The notes: generated by a model from the letters alone, not told the origin. A stretch of 47,204 bases of DNA from Acholeplasmatales bacterium (GCA_031284585.1 JAITXT010000017.1:1-47204), one strand, 5' to 3'. Positions 7,854-16,516 are shown, counted from the first letter of the stretch. Numbers and translations are program-made.

Positions 7854-8495
7854 ATGCTCTATGATTCTATTTTTAATAAACAAAAATTTGATAATTTAGA
7901 GGTTTCTTCGATTGATTTATCGGTTTTGTCTCTTTTTGATAATTATATTTCGAAATCAAATAACATTTTTGGTTGCAAATATGAAACGGAATTTAAAGTT
8001 TCATCTAAATGGGCTATTTTAAAACATCATTTGTTCTTTTATTCACCCATTACTAGACAAGATATTATGAATATCGGATATTGTGCTTCCCAGTTTGAAT
8101 TATTTTTACAACAACATTCATTTGTCTGTAATTTTTCTAGAAAACCTGAAAATAGCGGTTCAGTCTATTCACTTGCTTTTTCTAAGAGTTATTCAAAACT
8201 TGTCCATAATCCTCATCCAGTTAATTTAAATTTGAATGATATCATTAAATATATTCCAAATTTTTCAAAGAAGACTAATTTTACGGTGGTAAGAAGTGAG
8301 TTCGATGTAATAATTGAAAATTCAAAGAAGAAAAAGAAATTAAAAAATGATGAGTTAGATATTCTCTTTTCTCTAGGCGCTTTGATAAAATATGTTAATA
8401 TTTGCTTAGAACACGATGGGTTGATAATTAAAAATATTGAGTATGATGATTCACTACTTAAAGATAAGATTACAATAAAATTTTCACGGAGTTAA
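7854..8495 (+). CDS. Hypothetical protein between cyclase and helicase
   Basis: I do not recognise this 213-residue protein. It has no signal peptide or membrane helix, is rich in aromatic residues, and has a lysine run (KKKKK at about 156-161) near its C-terminal third. Cysteines are few and not in pairs. It starts 7 bases after the diguanylate cyclase and ends 2 bases before the large helicase, so it is almost certainly co-translated with both. By position it could be an adaptor or a c-di-GMP-responsive subunit linking the cyclase to the helicase, but nothing in the sequence proves this. Confidence 0.7.
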   Translation: MLYDSIFNKQKFDNLEVSSIDLSVLSLFDNYISKSNNIFGCKYETEFKVSSKWAILKHHLFFYSPITRQDIMNIGYCASQFELFLQQHSFVCNFSRKPENSGSVYSLAFSKSYSKLVHNPHPVNLNLNDIIKYIPNFSKKTNFTVVRSEFDVIIENSKKKKKLKNDELDILFSLGALIKYVNICLEHDGLIIKNIEYDDSLLKDKITIKFSRS

Positions 8496-8497
8496 TA

Positions 8498-11400
8498 ATG
8501 GAAAAACAACTAGAATATTTAAAAAACAAAGTTTTAGATATAAGTGCAAAAAATCCTTTGATTTCTTTTTTAGAATCTAAATTAGGAAATGTTAGGATAT
8601 TTAATGATAGTGATGTCATTTATGATATTCTTGTCAAAGAAAAAAGGGCTATAAGTGTCGTTGTTAATAGACATACACTAGAAAACGAAAAATATAGATA
8701 TAATGGAATTATAACTGATAAAGAGCCATCATTACTTACAAAAGCGATGAATCATATGCGAGAAAGAACAAAAATGGCTAATGATGAATTTGGTTTTCAT
8801 CCTTTGTTTATTTCTATAGGAAGTATCACTTGGTTTGATGAATTATCAAAAAAGGAAGTTACTTCTCCTCTTCTTCTTGTTCCCGTAAAAATAGGTAGAA
8901 TTTCAGCATCTGAATTTACAATTAAATATACTTTAGGTGAAATTGAATTAAATCCAACTTTAGTTTATCGTTTAAGGATGAATGGAATTGATATTTTTGA
9001 ATATGATCTATTTCTACATAACACTTTTACAATTTCTAATTATTTACAAAGACTAAATAAAAACGAAGAACTAGTTACAAGAAAATTAGTTGCGAATAAT
9101 TGTTGTTATTTAGCTTTATATAATTCTTCTGGTCTTTATGTTTATCAAGATTTAAATGATAATGAAAAAGCAATTGAACAATCGAAACTATATAATTTTT
9201 TGTATAATGAAAAGGTAGAAGATGCTAATCAAGAAGTATTTAGTTTTGACGATAGTGCATCAGTAGTGAATATTTTTGATGCGGATACAACCCAACAAGA
9301 AGCTATTAATGCCTCTAGAAGTAATAACTCATTTGTCTTAGTAGGACCTCCTGGAACTGGTAAAAGCCAAACTATTTGCAATATTATCGCAAAAGCTCTT
9401 GAAGATAATAAGAAAGTATTAATGGTAGGAGAGAAGAAAGTAGCCCTCGAGGTAATAAAGGCTAAACTATCAACTGTAGGACTAGAGGATTATATTCTAG
9501 AACTTCATTCCCACAAAACTCCAAGAAAAGATGTTCTTGATGAACTTATCTCAACGATTGAAAAAGAAAATCCTCAAGAAGTTAAATTCGATTTATCACG
9601 TCTATATTCAATTAGAAAACAACTTTTTGATTATGATAGAATTCTTCATGACAAGATTCAACCGATAGGAGAAAGTCTCTACTCACTTTTTGGTCTTCTA
9701 TTAAAGTATCATGATGTTCCATTATTAGAATATAATTTTGGAACTATTCATAAGTTTTCAATTGTTGAGTTCAATGAGTTAATTCAAAATATATCTGAAT
9801 ATTATAATGTAAGAGGAAGATTAAATGTCATTGTTGAAAATGAATTATTTCAAAGTATTAAAGAAGAATGGGCTCTTCAACCATCATTTAGAGAAATATA
9901 TAATTTAAGACTTGAAAGATATAAAAACTTTCTTTCCGAAGTTGATTATCATGGACTACCAACTACTGATTTATCAATTAGAGATATTGAAGATTTAATT
10001 AAAATATTCAAGAGAATTCAAAATAAAGAACATATTAATTTATTATTTCAAATATCAAATGTTTCTAAAGCATATCTTGATTTTGAAAATATTAAGAATA
10101 GTATTAGGAAATTAGAAACTTTTGGTCTAAATACTGAGGGCTACATTTTAGAAGCATCTGATGTGAAAGAAATAATTGAAAATAGAAAATTATTTAAAGG
10201 AAAAGAGTATGGTGTAATTGCCTCTAGAGTTAAAGGTACTATTTCCCTAGATACAATTAAAAAGAATCCTAGTATTTTAGATGAAGTATCGGTTATTTTA
10301 TTACATTTAAAAAATCTTGGAGTTGAAGATGTTAAAAGTTATACTTATAAAGAAATATTAGATGACATCGAAATATCTTCATTTTTCATTCGATTAGATG
10401 AGAATAAATATGAAAATTGGTTTAAAATTTTAAATACTTTTAATTCAACTACTTATTCTAGTTATCAGAAATTTTTAGATGAAAATATGAAGAAAATCTC
10501 ATCTGGAATGGAATTTTATTTTGATATTTTTCAAAACAAAGAGTTTATTTTAAAAACTAAAATCAGTGAACTTACTATTTACTTTGATTCTTTAAGAGAT
10601 GATTTTGATGATTTAACTGCCTATTTATCTTATCTTGATAAGCAAAAAAGGTTTAGAATCGCAGGATATAGCGATTTAATTTCTGAACTTGATAAATATC
10701 AAAGCGGTCAAGAAGATATACTTAGAAAGAAATTTTATTTGCAATGGTTTGATTATCTTTCATTTTCAAATGAACAAATTAGAGACCTCGCTAAAACAGA
10801 TTATAATTTTTTAATAAAAGAATATATTGCCCTAGATAAAGAAGCTGTCAGCGTAATAAAAGATTATGAGAAATATAAAATTAATACAAGAATCCCTACT
10901 TCGGTTAAAGATTCTTTAGTTGATTTTAAAGGTGAAAAACTAAAAACTAAAGGTTATAGGACCGTTAGACAGTTATTTTTAGAATATATCAATGAAATCT
11001 CTAATGCAAAACCTTGTTTTTTGATGAGTCCACTTTCAGTTTCAACATTTCTTCCGGCAATAAGTGAATATTTTGATTTAGTAATTTTTGATGAGGCTTC
11101 TCAAATTGAAACTCAATATGCAATTGGGGCTTTATTTAGAGCTAAGAATGTTATTATTTGTGGGGACCCTGAACAGTTACCTCCTACTAATTTCTTTAAG
11201 AAAATATATGAAGATGAAGAGGAAGATGATGATCCTAATTTATTTGATTATGAATCTCTTCTAACTGTTGGATTATCTAAATTACCAGCAAGAAATTTAA
11301 AATGGCATTATAGATCTATTCCAGATGACTTAATATATTATAGTAATACAGCTCTATATCATGACTTATTATCATTCCCTTGTGCCAATAATAGAAGAGG

Positions 11401-12772
11401 AATTACTGTACATTATCTTCATAATGGGGTTTATGAGAACGGAACCAATGAAAAAGAGGCAAGTTTAACAGTAAATTTAATCATGGAACATTTCGAGAAC
11501 TATCCTAAATTATCTTTAGGTGTTGTTGCCTTATCTTTAAAACAAAAAGAATTAATTGAAAAAGAATTAATCAAAGCTCTAAAGAAAAAACCAGATTTTA
11601 ATTCATTTTTAAATAGTGATGACGATGAACACTTCTTTATTAAGAATCTTGAATCTGTTCAAGGTGATGAGCGAGATGTCATGATTTTATCTATTGGATA
11701 TGCAAATGATCCTAAAGGTCACTTTTCTCATAACCTAGGTCCTATCACTAAACGAGATGGCTATAAAAGACTTAATGTCGCGATTACAAGAGCAAAATCA
11801 GAATTTCATATTGTAACATCTATTAATTCCTCTAATTTTAAAGTAAATGAAACTAATCCTGGTATTTTATTTCTAAAAGGTTATCTAGAGTTTGCTAGTA
11901 ATGGTTCGGTAAGTTATGAAAATAAAATTGCTAAAATAACTGAAAAGAACATTGAATATGATATTTTCGAATACATTGAAAGTAAAGAATACGATTGTGT
12001 TTTGAATTATCATCCATTTATCCAAATAGCTGTTAAAGGGGATAAAGGTTACCAATATGGTATTCAAACTGATGGCCTAGATTCTCATGGTTTTGTATCT
12101 ATTAGAGATAGAATTAGACTTAATCGTGATATATTAACTGCTAAAAATTGGAGATTATTAACAATAAGTGCATCGGACTGGTACTTTAACCGCAAGGCAA
12201 TGGAAAAGAGAATAGATGAATTTTTAAGTTCTCTTCCAAAAAAAGCCATTAATAATAAGCTACTTAATAGTATGGTATCTCATATAAAGAAAGAAGAAGA
12301 AAAAGGTGACTATCCTACTTATAAAGTTTTTTCTAGACAAATTTGCGAACGTGGTGAAGAAGAAACTGCAATTGACTATTTAAAACGTTTTGTTCTTGAA
12401 TTAATTAAATTTGAGGCTCCTATTCATGAAGATTTATTTATTAAAAGGGTTGCTGATATGTATTTTGAGTCAGAGATTACTACCCTAGAGGTAGAAAGAT
12501 TACTTAGTTGGGTTAATGAATGGCATAATAATAAACTATTAGATTATGATAAACCTTTCATTATTAATAAAGGACAAAAATATACTTTAAGAGTTCCTAA
12601 AGATGAAAAAGCACGACCTTTAAAGTATATCTATCCACTTGAACTAAAAGAAGCTTTTAAATTATATTCTTTGATAGAAAAAGGAAATCCTGAAAGTCTA
12701 TTAGTTTCATTTATGTACTTATACCAATTGAATCCTAAATTAAAATCTGAGATTCAAAATATTATAAAATAA
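8498..12772 (+). CDS. SF1 helicase fused to Vsr-like nuclease (DUF4011/DUF3320 type)
   Basis: A 1424-residue cytoplasmic protein. Domains in order: DUF4011-like N terminus (1-about 110), first SF1 RecA half with Walker A GPPGTGKS (283-290), a long insert (about 370-790), Walker B DEAS (865-868) with ICGDPEQLPP just after it, KWHYRS, VQGDERDV and the RLNVAITRAKSEF motif with arginine finger near 1098, then a Vsr-like endonuclease domain with the catalytic-type aspartate in IQTDG (D1192) and the SIRDRIRL and SDWYF motifs, and a DUF3320-like winged helix at the end. The usual IECDG reads IQTDG, so a glutamate is changed to glutamine. Proteins of this build recur in prokaryotic defence islands and probably unwind and cut DNA. 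Last gene of the V4R/cyclase unit. Confidence 0.88.
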   Translation: MEKQLEYLKNKVLDISAKNPLISFLESKLGNVRIFNDSDVIYDILVKEKRAISVVVNRHTLENEKYRYNGIITDKEPSLLTKAMNHMRERTKMANDEFGFHPLFISIGSITWFDELSKKEVTSPLLLVPVKIGRISASEFTIKYTLGEIELNPTLVYRLRMNGIDIFEYDLFLHNTFTISNYLQRLNKNEELVTRKLVANNCCYLALYNSSGLYVYQDLNDNEKAIEQSKLYNFLYNEKVEDANQEVFSFDDSASVVNIFDADTTQQEAINASRSNNSFVLVGPPGTGKSQTICNIIAKALEDNKKVLMVGEKKVALEVIKAKLSTVGLEDYILELHSHKTPRKDVLDELISTIEKENPQEVKFDLSRLYSIRKQLFDYDRILHDKIQPIGESLYSLFGLLLKYHDVPLLEYNFGTIHKFSIVEFNELIQNISEYYNVRGRLNVIVENELFQSIKEEWALQPSFREIYNLRLERYKNFLSEVDYHGLPTTDLSIRDIEDLIKIFKRIQNKEHINLLFQISNVSKAYLDFENIKNSIRKLETFGLNTEGYILEASDVKEIIENRKLFKGKEYGVIASRVKGTISLDTIKKNPSILDEVSVILLHLKNLGVEDVKSYTYKEILDDIEISSFFIRLDENKYENWFKILNTFNSTTYSSYQKFLDENMKKISSGMEFYFDIFQNKEFILKTKISELTIYFDSLRDDFDDLTAYLSYLDKQKRFRIAGYSDLISELDKYQSGQEDILRKKFYLQWFDYLSFSNEQIRDLAKTDYNFLIKEYIALDKEAVSVIKDYEKYKINTRIPTSVKDSLVDFKGEKLKTKGYRTVRQLFLEYINEISNAKPCFLMSPLSVSTFLPAISEYFDLVIFDEASQIETQYAIGALFRAKNVIICGDPEQLPPTNFFKKIYEDEEEDDDPNLFDYESLLTVGLSKLPARNLKWHYRSIPDDLIYYSNTALYHDLLSFPCANNRRGITVHYLHNGVYENGTNEKEASLTVNLIMEHFENYPKLSLGVVALSLKQKELIEKELIKALKKKPDFNSFLNSDDDEHFFIKNLESVQGDERDVMILSIGYANDPKGHFSHNLGPITKRDGYKRLNVAITRAKSEFHIVTSINSSNFKVNETNPGILFLKGYLEFASNGSVSYENKIAKITEKNIEYDIFEYIESKEYDCVLNYHPFIQIAVKGDKGYQYGIQTDGLDSHGFVSIRDRIRLNRDILTAKNWRLLTISASDWYFNRKAMEKRIDEFLSSLPKKAINNKLLNSMVSHIKKEEEKGDYPTYKVFSRQICERGEEETAIDYLKRFVLELIKFEAPIHEDLFIKRVADMYFESEITTLEVERLLSWVNEWHNNKLLDYDKPFIINKGQKYTLRVPKDEKARPLKYIYPLELKEAFKLYSLIEKGNPESLLVSFMYLYQLNPKLKSEIQNIIK

Positions 12773-12793
12773 TAGAATTGGTTATAAAAAAGT

Positions 12794-12870
12794 GCTCCTA
12801 TAGCGCAATCGTATAGAGCAGATCCGTCCTAAGGATAAGGTTGTAGGTTAGAGTCCTATTAGGAGCGCCA
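12794..12870 (+). tRNA. tRNA-Arg (anticodon CCT)
   Basis: Acceptor GCTCCTA (12794-12800) pairs perfectly with TAGGAGC (12860-12866), followed by discriminator G and an encoded CCA. The anticodon loop is GTCCTAA, giving CCT for AGG codons. The first anticodon-stem pair (27-43) is a G-A mismatch, and the T arm is GTAGG/CCTAT. It lies 21 bases after the helicase stop and may be read through from that gene. Confidence 0.9.
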
Positions 12871-12901
12871 TATTTATAAATCAAAGAACAGGGTGATTAA
12901 A

Positions 12902-13615
12902 ATGGAGAATTATCAAGAAATTATTAATGAATTAAGAAAAAATGTTTTAGAAGCAAATCTTAATCTTGTCAAATATGGACTTGTTATTTTAACTTGGGGA
13001 AATGTGAGCGAGATAGATAAAAGTAGAAAATACGTGGCAATTAAACCTTCAGGAGTTCCCTATTCAAAGATGGTTCTAGATGATATTGTTGTAACTGATT
13101 TAGAGGGAAATGTAATAGTAGGAAATTTAAAACCTTCTTCTGATTTACAAACTCATTTAGAAATATATAAAAAATATCCTAATGTTTCTGGAATATGCCA
13201 TACACATTCTAAATGGGCTACTATTTTTTCCCAGGCAAATAGAAGTATTAAAGTTTTAGGAACAACGCATAGTGATTATTTCTCTAAAGATGTTGAAACT
13301 ACAAGGTTACTTACTGAACTAGAAGTAAAATCAAACTATGAAAAAAATACAGGAAAAGTTATTTTAGAAAAGATTGGAGAAAATAATCCCCTAGATTGTC
13401 CTGCTATTTTAGTTGCTGGTCATGCACCTTTTACTTTTGGTCATGATGCTCTTAATTCAGTTGAAAATGCACTAGTATTAGAAAACGTTGCGGAAATGGC
13501 ATATTACACATTAGAATTAAATAGTGATGTAGTATTTCCAAAGTATGTACTTGACTGTCATTATAATCGTAAACATGGAAAAAACGCTTATTATGGTCAG
13601 AAAACCAGTAAATAA
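12902..13615 (+). CDS. araD: L-ribulose-5-phosphate 4-epimerase (class II aldolase family)
   Basis: Interconverts L-ribulose 5-phosphate and D-xylulose 5-phosphate, linking pentoses to the pentose phosphate pathway. The 237-residue protein matches AraD length (231) and shows the phosphate-binding GNVS and IKPSGV segments, KPSSD with Asp81, zinc ligands His100 and His102 (CHTHS) and His174 (AGHAPF), catalytic-type Asp125 in TTHSDYF, and the C-terminal tyrosine in NAYYGQ. I chose ATG 12902 because GGGTGATT just upstream is a Shine-Dalgarno match; a GTG at 12893 inside that site would add three residues. No other pentose genes are present. A fuculose-phosphate aldolase is less likely given the C-terminal motif. 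The msrB-like gene follows 12 bases later. Confidence 0.85.
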   Translation: MENYQEIINELRKNVLEANLNLVKYGLVILTWGNVSEIDKSRKYVAIKPSGVPYSKMVLDDIVVTDLEGNVIVGNLKPSSDLQTHLEIYKKYPNVSGICHTHSKWATIFSQANRSIKVLGTTHSDYFSKDVETTRLLTELEVKSNYEKNTGKVILEKIGENNPLDCPAILVAGHAPFTFGHDALNSVENALVLENVAEMAYYTLELNSDVVFPKYVLDCHYNRKHGKNAYYGQKTSK

Positions 13616-13627
13616 AAAAGGAGAAAC

Positions 13628-14068
13628 ATGAGTAATAATTTTGAAAAACTAAAAAATGTACTAAGTCCTATTGAATATTGGGTAACTCAACAGAAAGGAA
13701 CTGAAAAGCCTTTTGAGAATAAATACTGGAATTTTTTTGAAGATGGTCTTTATGTTGATGTTGTAAGTGGAGAACCATTATTTTTGTCTAAAGATAAATT
13801 TTCTGATCCTTGTGGTTGGCCTTGCTTTAGTAAACCTATTACTCAAGTTACTATAAAATATGATACTTCAAATCATTTAGATATTAAAAAAGAAGTTATT
13901 AGTTTTTTTGGGAAATCACATCTTGGGTATTTATATGAAGATGGTCCTAAAAATTTAGGCGGAAGTAGATATGTTATAAATAGTGCGGCACTAAAGTTTG
14001 TGAAAGTTGCTGAATTAAACGAAAATGGATATAGGAATTATTCACATTACTTTAAACCTACCACTTAA
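13628..14068 (+). CDS. MsrB-like protein without the catalytic cysteine
   Basis: The 146-residue protein clearly belongs to the peptide-methionine (R)-S-oxide reductase family: VTQQKGTEKPF, VSGEPLF, CGWPCFSKPI, SHLGYLYEDGP and GGSRYVINSAALKF follow the family in order and spacing. However, the catalytic cysteine (normally RYC/RFC) is Val121 here, and the active-site histidine of SHLGH is Tyr. The recycling-type cysteine of CGWP, the tryptophan, the first His, the Asp of DGP, and Arg and Asn flanking the lost Cys are kept. An unusual extra cysteine replaces Ser in GWPSF (GWPC). The zinc CxxC pairs are absent, as in many forms. It has AAAGGAG before ATG and sits behind araD. Whether it still reduces methionine sulfoxide is doubtful. 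Confidence 0.85.
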   Translation: MSNNFEKLKNVLSPIEYWVTQQKGTEKPFENKYWNFFEDGLYVDVVSGEPLFLSKDKFSDPCGWPCFSKPITQVTIKYDTSNHLDIKKEVISFFGKSHLGYLYEDGPKNLGGSRYVINSAALKFVKVAELNENGYRNYSHYFKPTT

Positions 14069-14073
14069 ATTAA

Positions 14074-14104
14074 CATTTGATTTTGTGGTTTTTAAAGTCA
14101 AATG
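14074..14104 (+). terminator. Weak hairpin after the msrB-like gene
   Basis: CATTTGA (14074-14080) and TCAAATG (14098-14104) form a 7-bp stem with a 17-base loop, followed by a modest T-rich stretch that overlaps the -35 of the next promoter. It may end the araD-msrB transcript. Confidence 0.4.
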
Positions 14105-14106
14105 AT

Positions 14107-14135
14107 TTGTTTTATGTGAGTAAAAAAGATATAAT
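14107..14135 (+). promoter_or_regulatory. Promoter of the riboswitch-metK transcript
   Basis: TTGTTT (14107-14112) and TATAAT (14130-14135) are separated by 17 bases, placing the transcription start just before the riboswitch P1 helix at 14151. Confidence 0.7.
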
Positions 14136-14150
14136 TAATTGAAATAAATA

Positions 14151-14279
14151 TTTCATTAAGAAGGCAGGAGAGATATAGCTCTTTGAATGCCTACCAACCA
14201 GTAAAATACAATGGTGGTAAAGCTATAAACGATGAGGATTCAAATATTAATAAATTTGACCTCTGAAGGTCTTTTTTTT
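14151..14279 (+). promoter_or_regulatory. SAM-I-clan riboswitch with transcriptional attenuator
   Basis: The metK leader folds like an S-box aptamer. P1 pairs TTTCATT (14151-14157) with GATGAGG (14231-14237); P2 pairs AGGCA (14162-14166) with TGCCT (14188-14192) and has a GGA...TTGAA internal loop as in the family K-turn; its tip TATAG (14174-14178) can form the pseudoknot with CTATA (14223-14227); P3 is ACCAACCA (14193-14200) with TGGTGGT (14212-14218) and one bulged A. There is no room for a normal P4. Downstream, GAGG (14234-14237) and CAAAT (14241-14245) can pair with CCTC (14260-14263) and ATTTG (14254-14258) as antiterminator; otherwise a terminator forms at 14258-14279. SAM binding should thus stop transcription of metK. 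Confidence 0.85.
14258..14279 (+). terminator. Intrinsic terminator of the metK riboswitch
   Basis: GACCT (14258-14262) and AGGTC (14267-14271) enclose CTGA and are followed by eight Ts. Its left arm also belongs to the antiterminator, making it the regulated switch element ahead of metK. Confidence 0.85.
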
Positions 14280-14290
14280 AGGGAGGAAAA

Positions 14291-15439
14291 ATGGGCAAAA
14301 TATTTACAAGTGAATCTGTAACAGCTGGACATCCAGATAAATTATGTGACTTAATAGCAGATAAAATATTAGATTATTATTTAGAGAAAGATAAAAAGGC
14401 AAGAGTAGCAGTTGAGGTTATTGCTTTTAACCTGCATATTCATATTTTTGGACAAGTCACTTCTTCTATCAAAGTAGAAAATGAAACCTTTATAAAGATA
14501 GCTAAAGATACTTTAAGTGAAACAGGATATAACAAAAAAGAATTTGGTCTAACTACTGATAATGTAATAGTAACTGTTGACTTAGATAGTCAATCTAGAG
14601 AAATTTCTAGTGGAGTTGATAAAGGTGGCGCAGGAGATCAAGGGTTAATGTTTGGTTATGCTTCAATAGAGACTAAGGATTATATGCCGCTTGCGATTAG
14701 TTTAGCGCACCGTCTTTCTAAAGAATTAACTAGAGTAAGGACTGAAAATATAATAGAAGGTTTAGGACCAGATGGAAAAACTCAAGTTACTATAAATACT
14801 GATGATAATGATTTTCCAACATCAATACACACTGTTTGTGTTTCTACAATGCATTCAGAATCTAAAGATTTGGAAACTTTAAGAAAAGAAATTCTAAAAG
14901 AAGTTATTCTTCCAGTTTGCAAAGATTATTTAAATGACGAGAGTATTATTCAAATTAATCCTGTTGGAAGTTTTACTATTGGAGGACCAATAGCCGATAG
15001 TGGATTAACTGGAAGGAAAAACATTGTGGATAGTTATGGGGGTTATTCAAGGCATGGTGGTGGATCATATAGTGGGAAAGACCCATCTAAAGTAGATAGA
15101 TCAGCATCCTATATGGCAAGATATGTAGCTAAAAATGTGGTTGCGGCTGGACTGTGTGATAAGATTGAAATTCAAGTATCTTATCTTATTGGGATAAGTG
15201 ATCCAGTTGGTTTATCAATCATTACTTTTGGGACAAATCATATTTCTGATGCTAAAATATTAGAAGCAATTAAGAAAACTTTTAGTTTCAGACCAAAAGA
15301 TATCATATCTTCCTTAGAGTTAGAATCTCCTATTTATGCGAAGACAACTAATTATGGTCATTTTGGTGGCGAAAAAGATTATCTTTCTTGGGAAAAACTT
15401 GATAAAGTCTTAGAATTAAAGAAATTTCTTTTAAATTAA
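14291..15439 (+). CDS. metK: S-adenosylmethionine synthetase
   Basis: Makes S-adenosylmethionine from methionine and ATP, releasing phosphate and pyrophosphate; cytosolic tetramer in known members. The 382-residue length is typical. Seen: catalytic-loop GHPDK (13-17), GAGDQG (113-118), GGPIADSGLTGRK with the phosphate-binding region (231-243), YGG, and the signature GGGSYSGKDPSKVDRSASY (256-274). The family signature usually reads GGGAFSGKD, so SY replaces AF, a mild change. GGGAGG at 14281-14286 is a good ribosome site, lying just behind the attenuator T tract. The SAM riboswitch upstream gives product feedback control. It has its own promoter and is likely monocistronic. Confidence 0.97.
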   Translation: MGKIFTSESVTAGHPDKLCDLIADKILDYYLEKDKKARVAVEVIAFNLHIHIFGQVTSSIKVENETFIKIAKDTLSETGYNKKEFGLTTDNVIVTVDLDSQSREISSGVDKGGAGDQGLMFGYASIETKDYMPLAISLAHRLSKELTRVRTENIIEGLGPDGKTQVTINTDDNDFPTSIHTVCVSTMHSESKDLETLRKEILKEVILPVCKDYLNDESIIQINPVGSFTIGGPIADSGLTGRKNIVDSYGGYSRHGGGSYSGKDPSKVDRSASYMARYVAKNVVAAGLCDKIEIQVSYLIGISDPVGLSIITFGTNHISDAKILEAIKKTFSFRPKDIISSLELESPIYAKTTNYGHFGGEKDYLSWEKLDKVLELKKFLLN

Positions 15440-15574
15440 ATTTAATTAATTATTTTAAATAATTCGTATTTAGTAAAAAAGATATTAATATATAATGTTA
15501 TATTCTTTTTTATTTAATAAATATAACGAATTTTTGGGATGAATAATGTATAATACTAGCAAGAGGTTAAAAAA

Positions 15575-16516
15575 ATGGGGAATAAAAAGGTTATTTTTGA
15601 TGTTGTATATCTTGAAAATTTAAGAAGAAAATATAGATTAATTTTAGGGTTAATTTTTTTAAGTAGTATAATTTTTTTATTAGTATCGTTATATTTTACT
15701 TATTTAATTTTGTCTCACTTTTTTGTTGACCACGTAGCACCATCTATAGAAGATCTTAATTCGATTTTAAATATTGTCTTTGCTTCCTTTTTTCTTCTAG
15801 CCTTAATTTTATATTATTTACTTTCTTCAAGTTTCCAGAAAAAATTTAAATTTTTGTTTATGGATACCTTTGTTACTTCAAAGATGTCTGATTCTAATTA
15901 TTATCCAAAAGCAAAGTTTCGGTTTAAAACTTTTATCGAATTAGGACTTCTAAAAAAATCATCCAAATATAAACTAAGTGATGAAATTAAAGGTGTTTAT
16001 GAAAAAACTAATTTTTCTTCTTTTGGAATTACTTTAATTGATAAACAAAAATATGTTTCAACAGATAAAGAAATTGTTTCTAGAAAGAAAAGATATATTA
16101 ATTCTTTTGTTGGAAAAGTATTTGTTATCGAAGCAAGTAGAAAGATACCTAAAAAATATGAATTACTTATTGCAAGAAGAGATTTCGAGCTAAAAAATCA
16201 AGAATTGAATTTATTTAATGACCCAAGATTTAATGAGACTTCTAATTTAATTTGTTATACGACAGATGAAAAAATTACATCTAAACTTGTTAGTGATGGA
16301 ATTATTGATAAATTAAATTATTTATCTACTCTTTTTAGAGGAGACATTACATTTTCACTAAAGAAAAATAGTATAATTTTAATAGTAAGAACTTCAAAAG
16401 GTTCGTATAAAATAAGACTTAATCAAACAATATCTGATAAGTTTGTACTCGATTTAGAAAAAGAAGTATTAAATATCTCTACTGTAATTGATGAATTAAA
16501 TATTCTTCTTGATTAG
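15575..16516 (+). CDS. Two-TM membrane protein with DUF3137-like cytosolic domain
   Basis: A 313-residue protein with two hydrophobic helices near the N terminus (about 20-48 and 67-87) and a long basic, beta-rich C-terminal part (90-313). The segment near VIEASRKIPKKYELLIARRDFELK and the following two-thirds resembles DUF3137 membrane proteins of Bacilli and Mollicutes-related bacteria, whose function is unknown. A -10 (TATAAT at 15549-15554 preceded by TG) and AAGAGG site lie upstream, so it has its own promoter. It precedes secA by 120 bases but no shared role is evident. Family assignment is tentative; membrane topology is clear. Confidence 0.65.
   Translation: MGNKKVIFDVVYLENLRRKYRLILGLIFLSSIIFLLVSLYFTYLILSHFFVDHVAPSIEDLNSILNIVFASFFLLALILYYLLSSSFQKKFKFLFMDTFVTSKMSDSNYYPKAKFRFKTFIELGLLKKSSKYKLSDEIKGVYEKTNFSSFGITLIDKQKYVSTDKEIVSRKKRYINSFVGKVFVIEASRKIPKKYELLIARRDFELKNQELNLFNDPRFNETSNLICYTTDEKITSKLVSDGIIDKLNYLSTLFRGDITFSLKKNSIILIVRTSKGSYKIRLNQTISDKFVLDLEKEVLNISTVIDELNILLD

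Noticed and set aside
11885-12067. Minus-strand open frame inside the helicase gene, and similar short antisense frames elsewhere
   Set aside because: They lie opposite confident genes, lack ribosome sites and show no family features.
8498-12772. Complete restriction-modification or BREX-like system
   Set aside because: No methyltransferase, PglZ, BrxA-type or partner defence gene is found around the helicase.
12794-12870. tRNA-Arg(CCT) as attachment site of an integrated element
   Set aside because: No integrase and no repeat of the tRNA 3' end was seen in the window.
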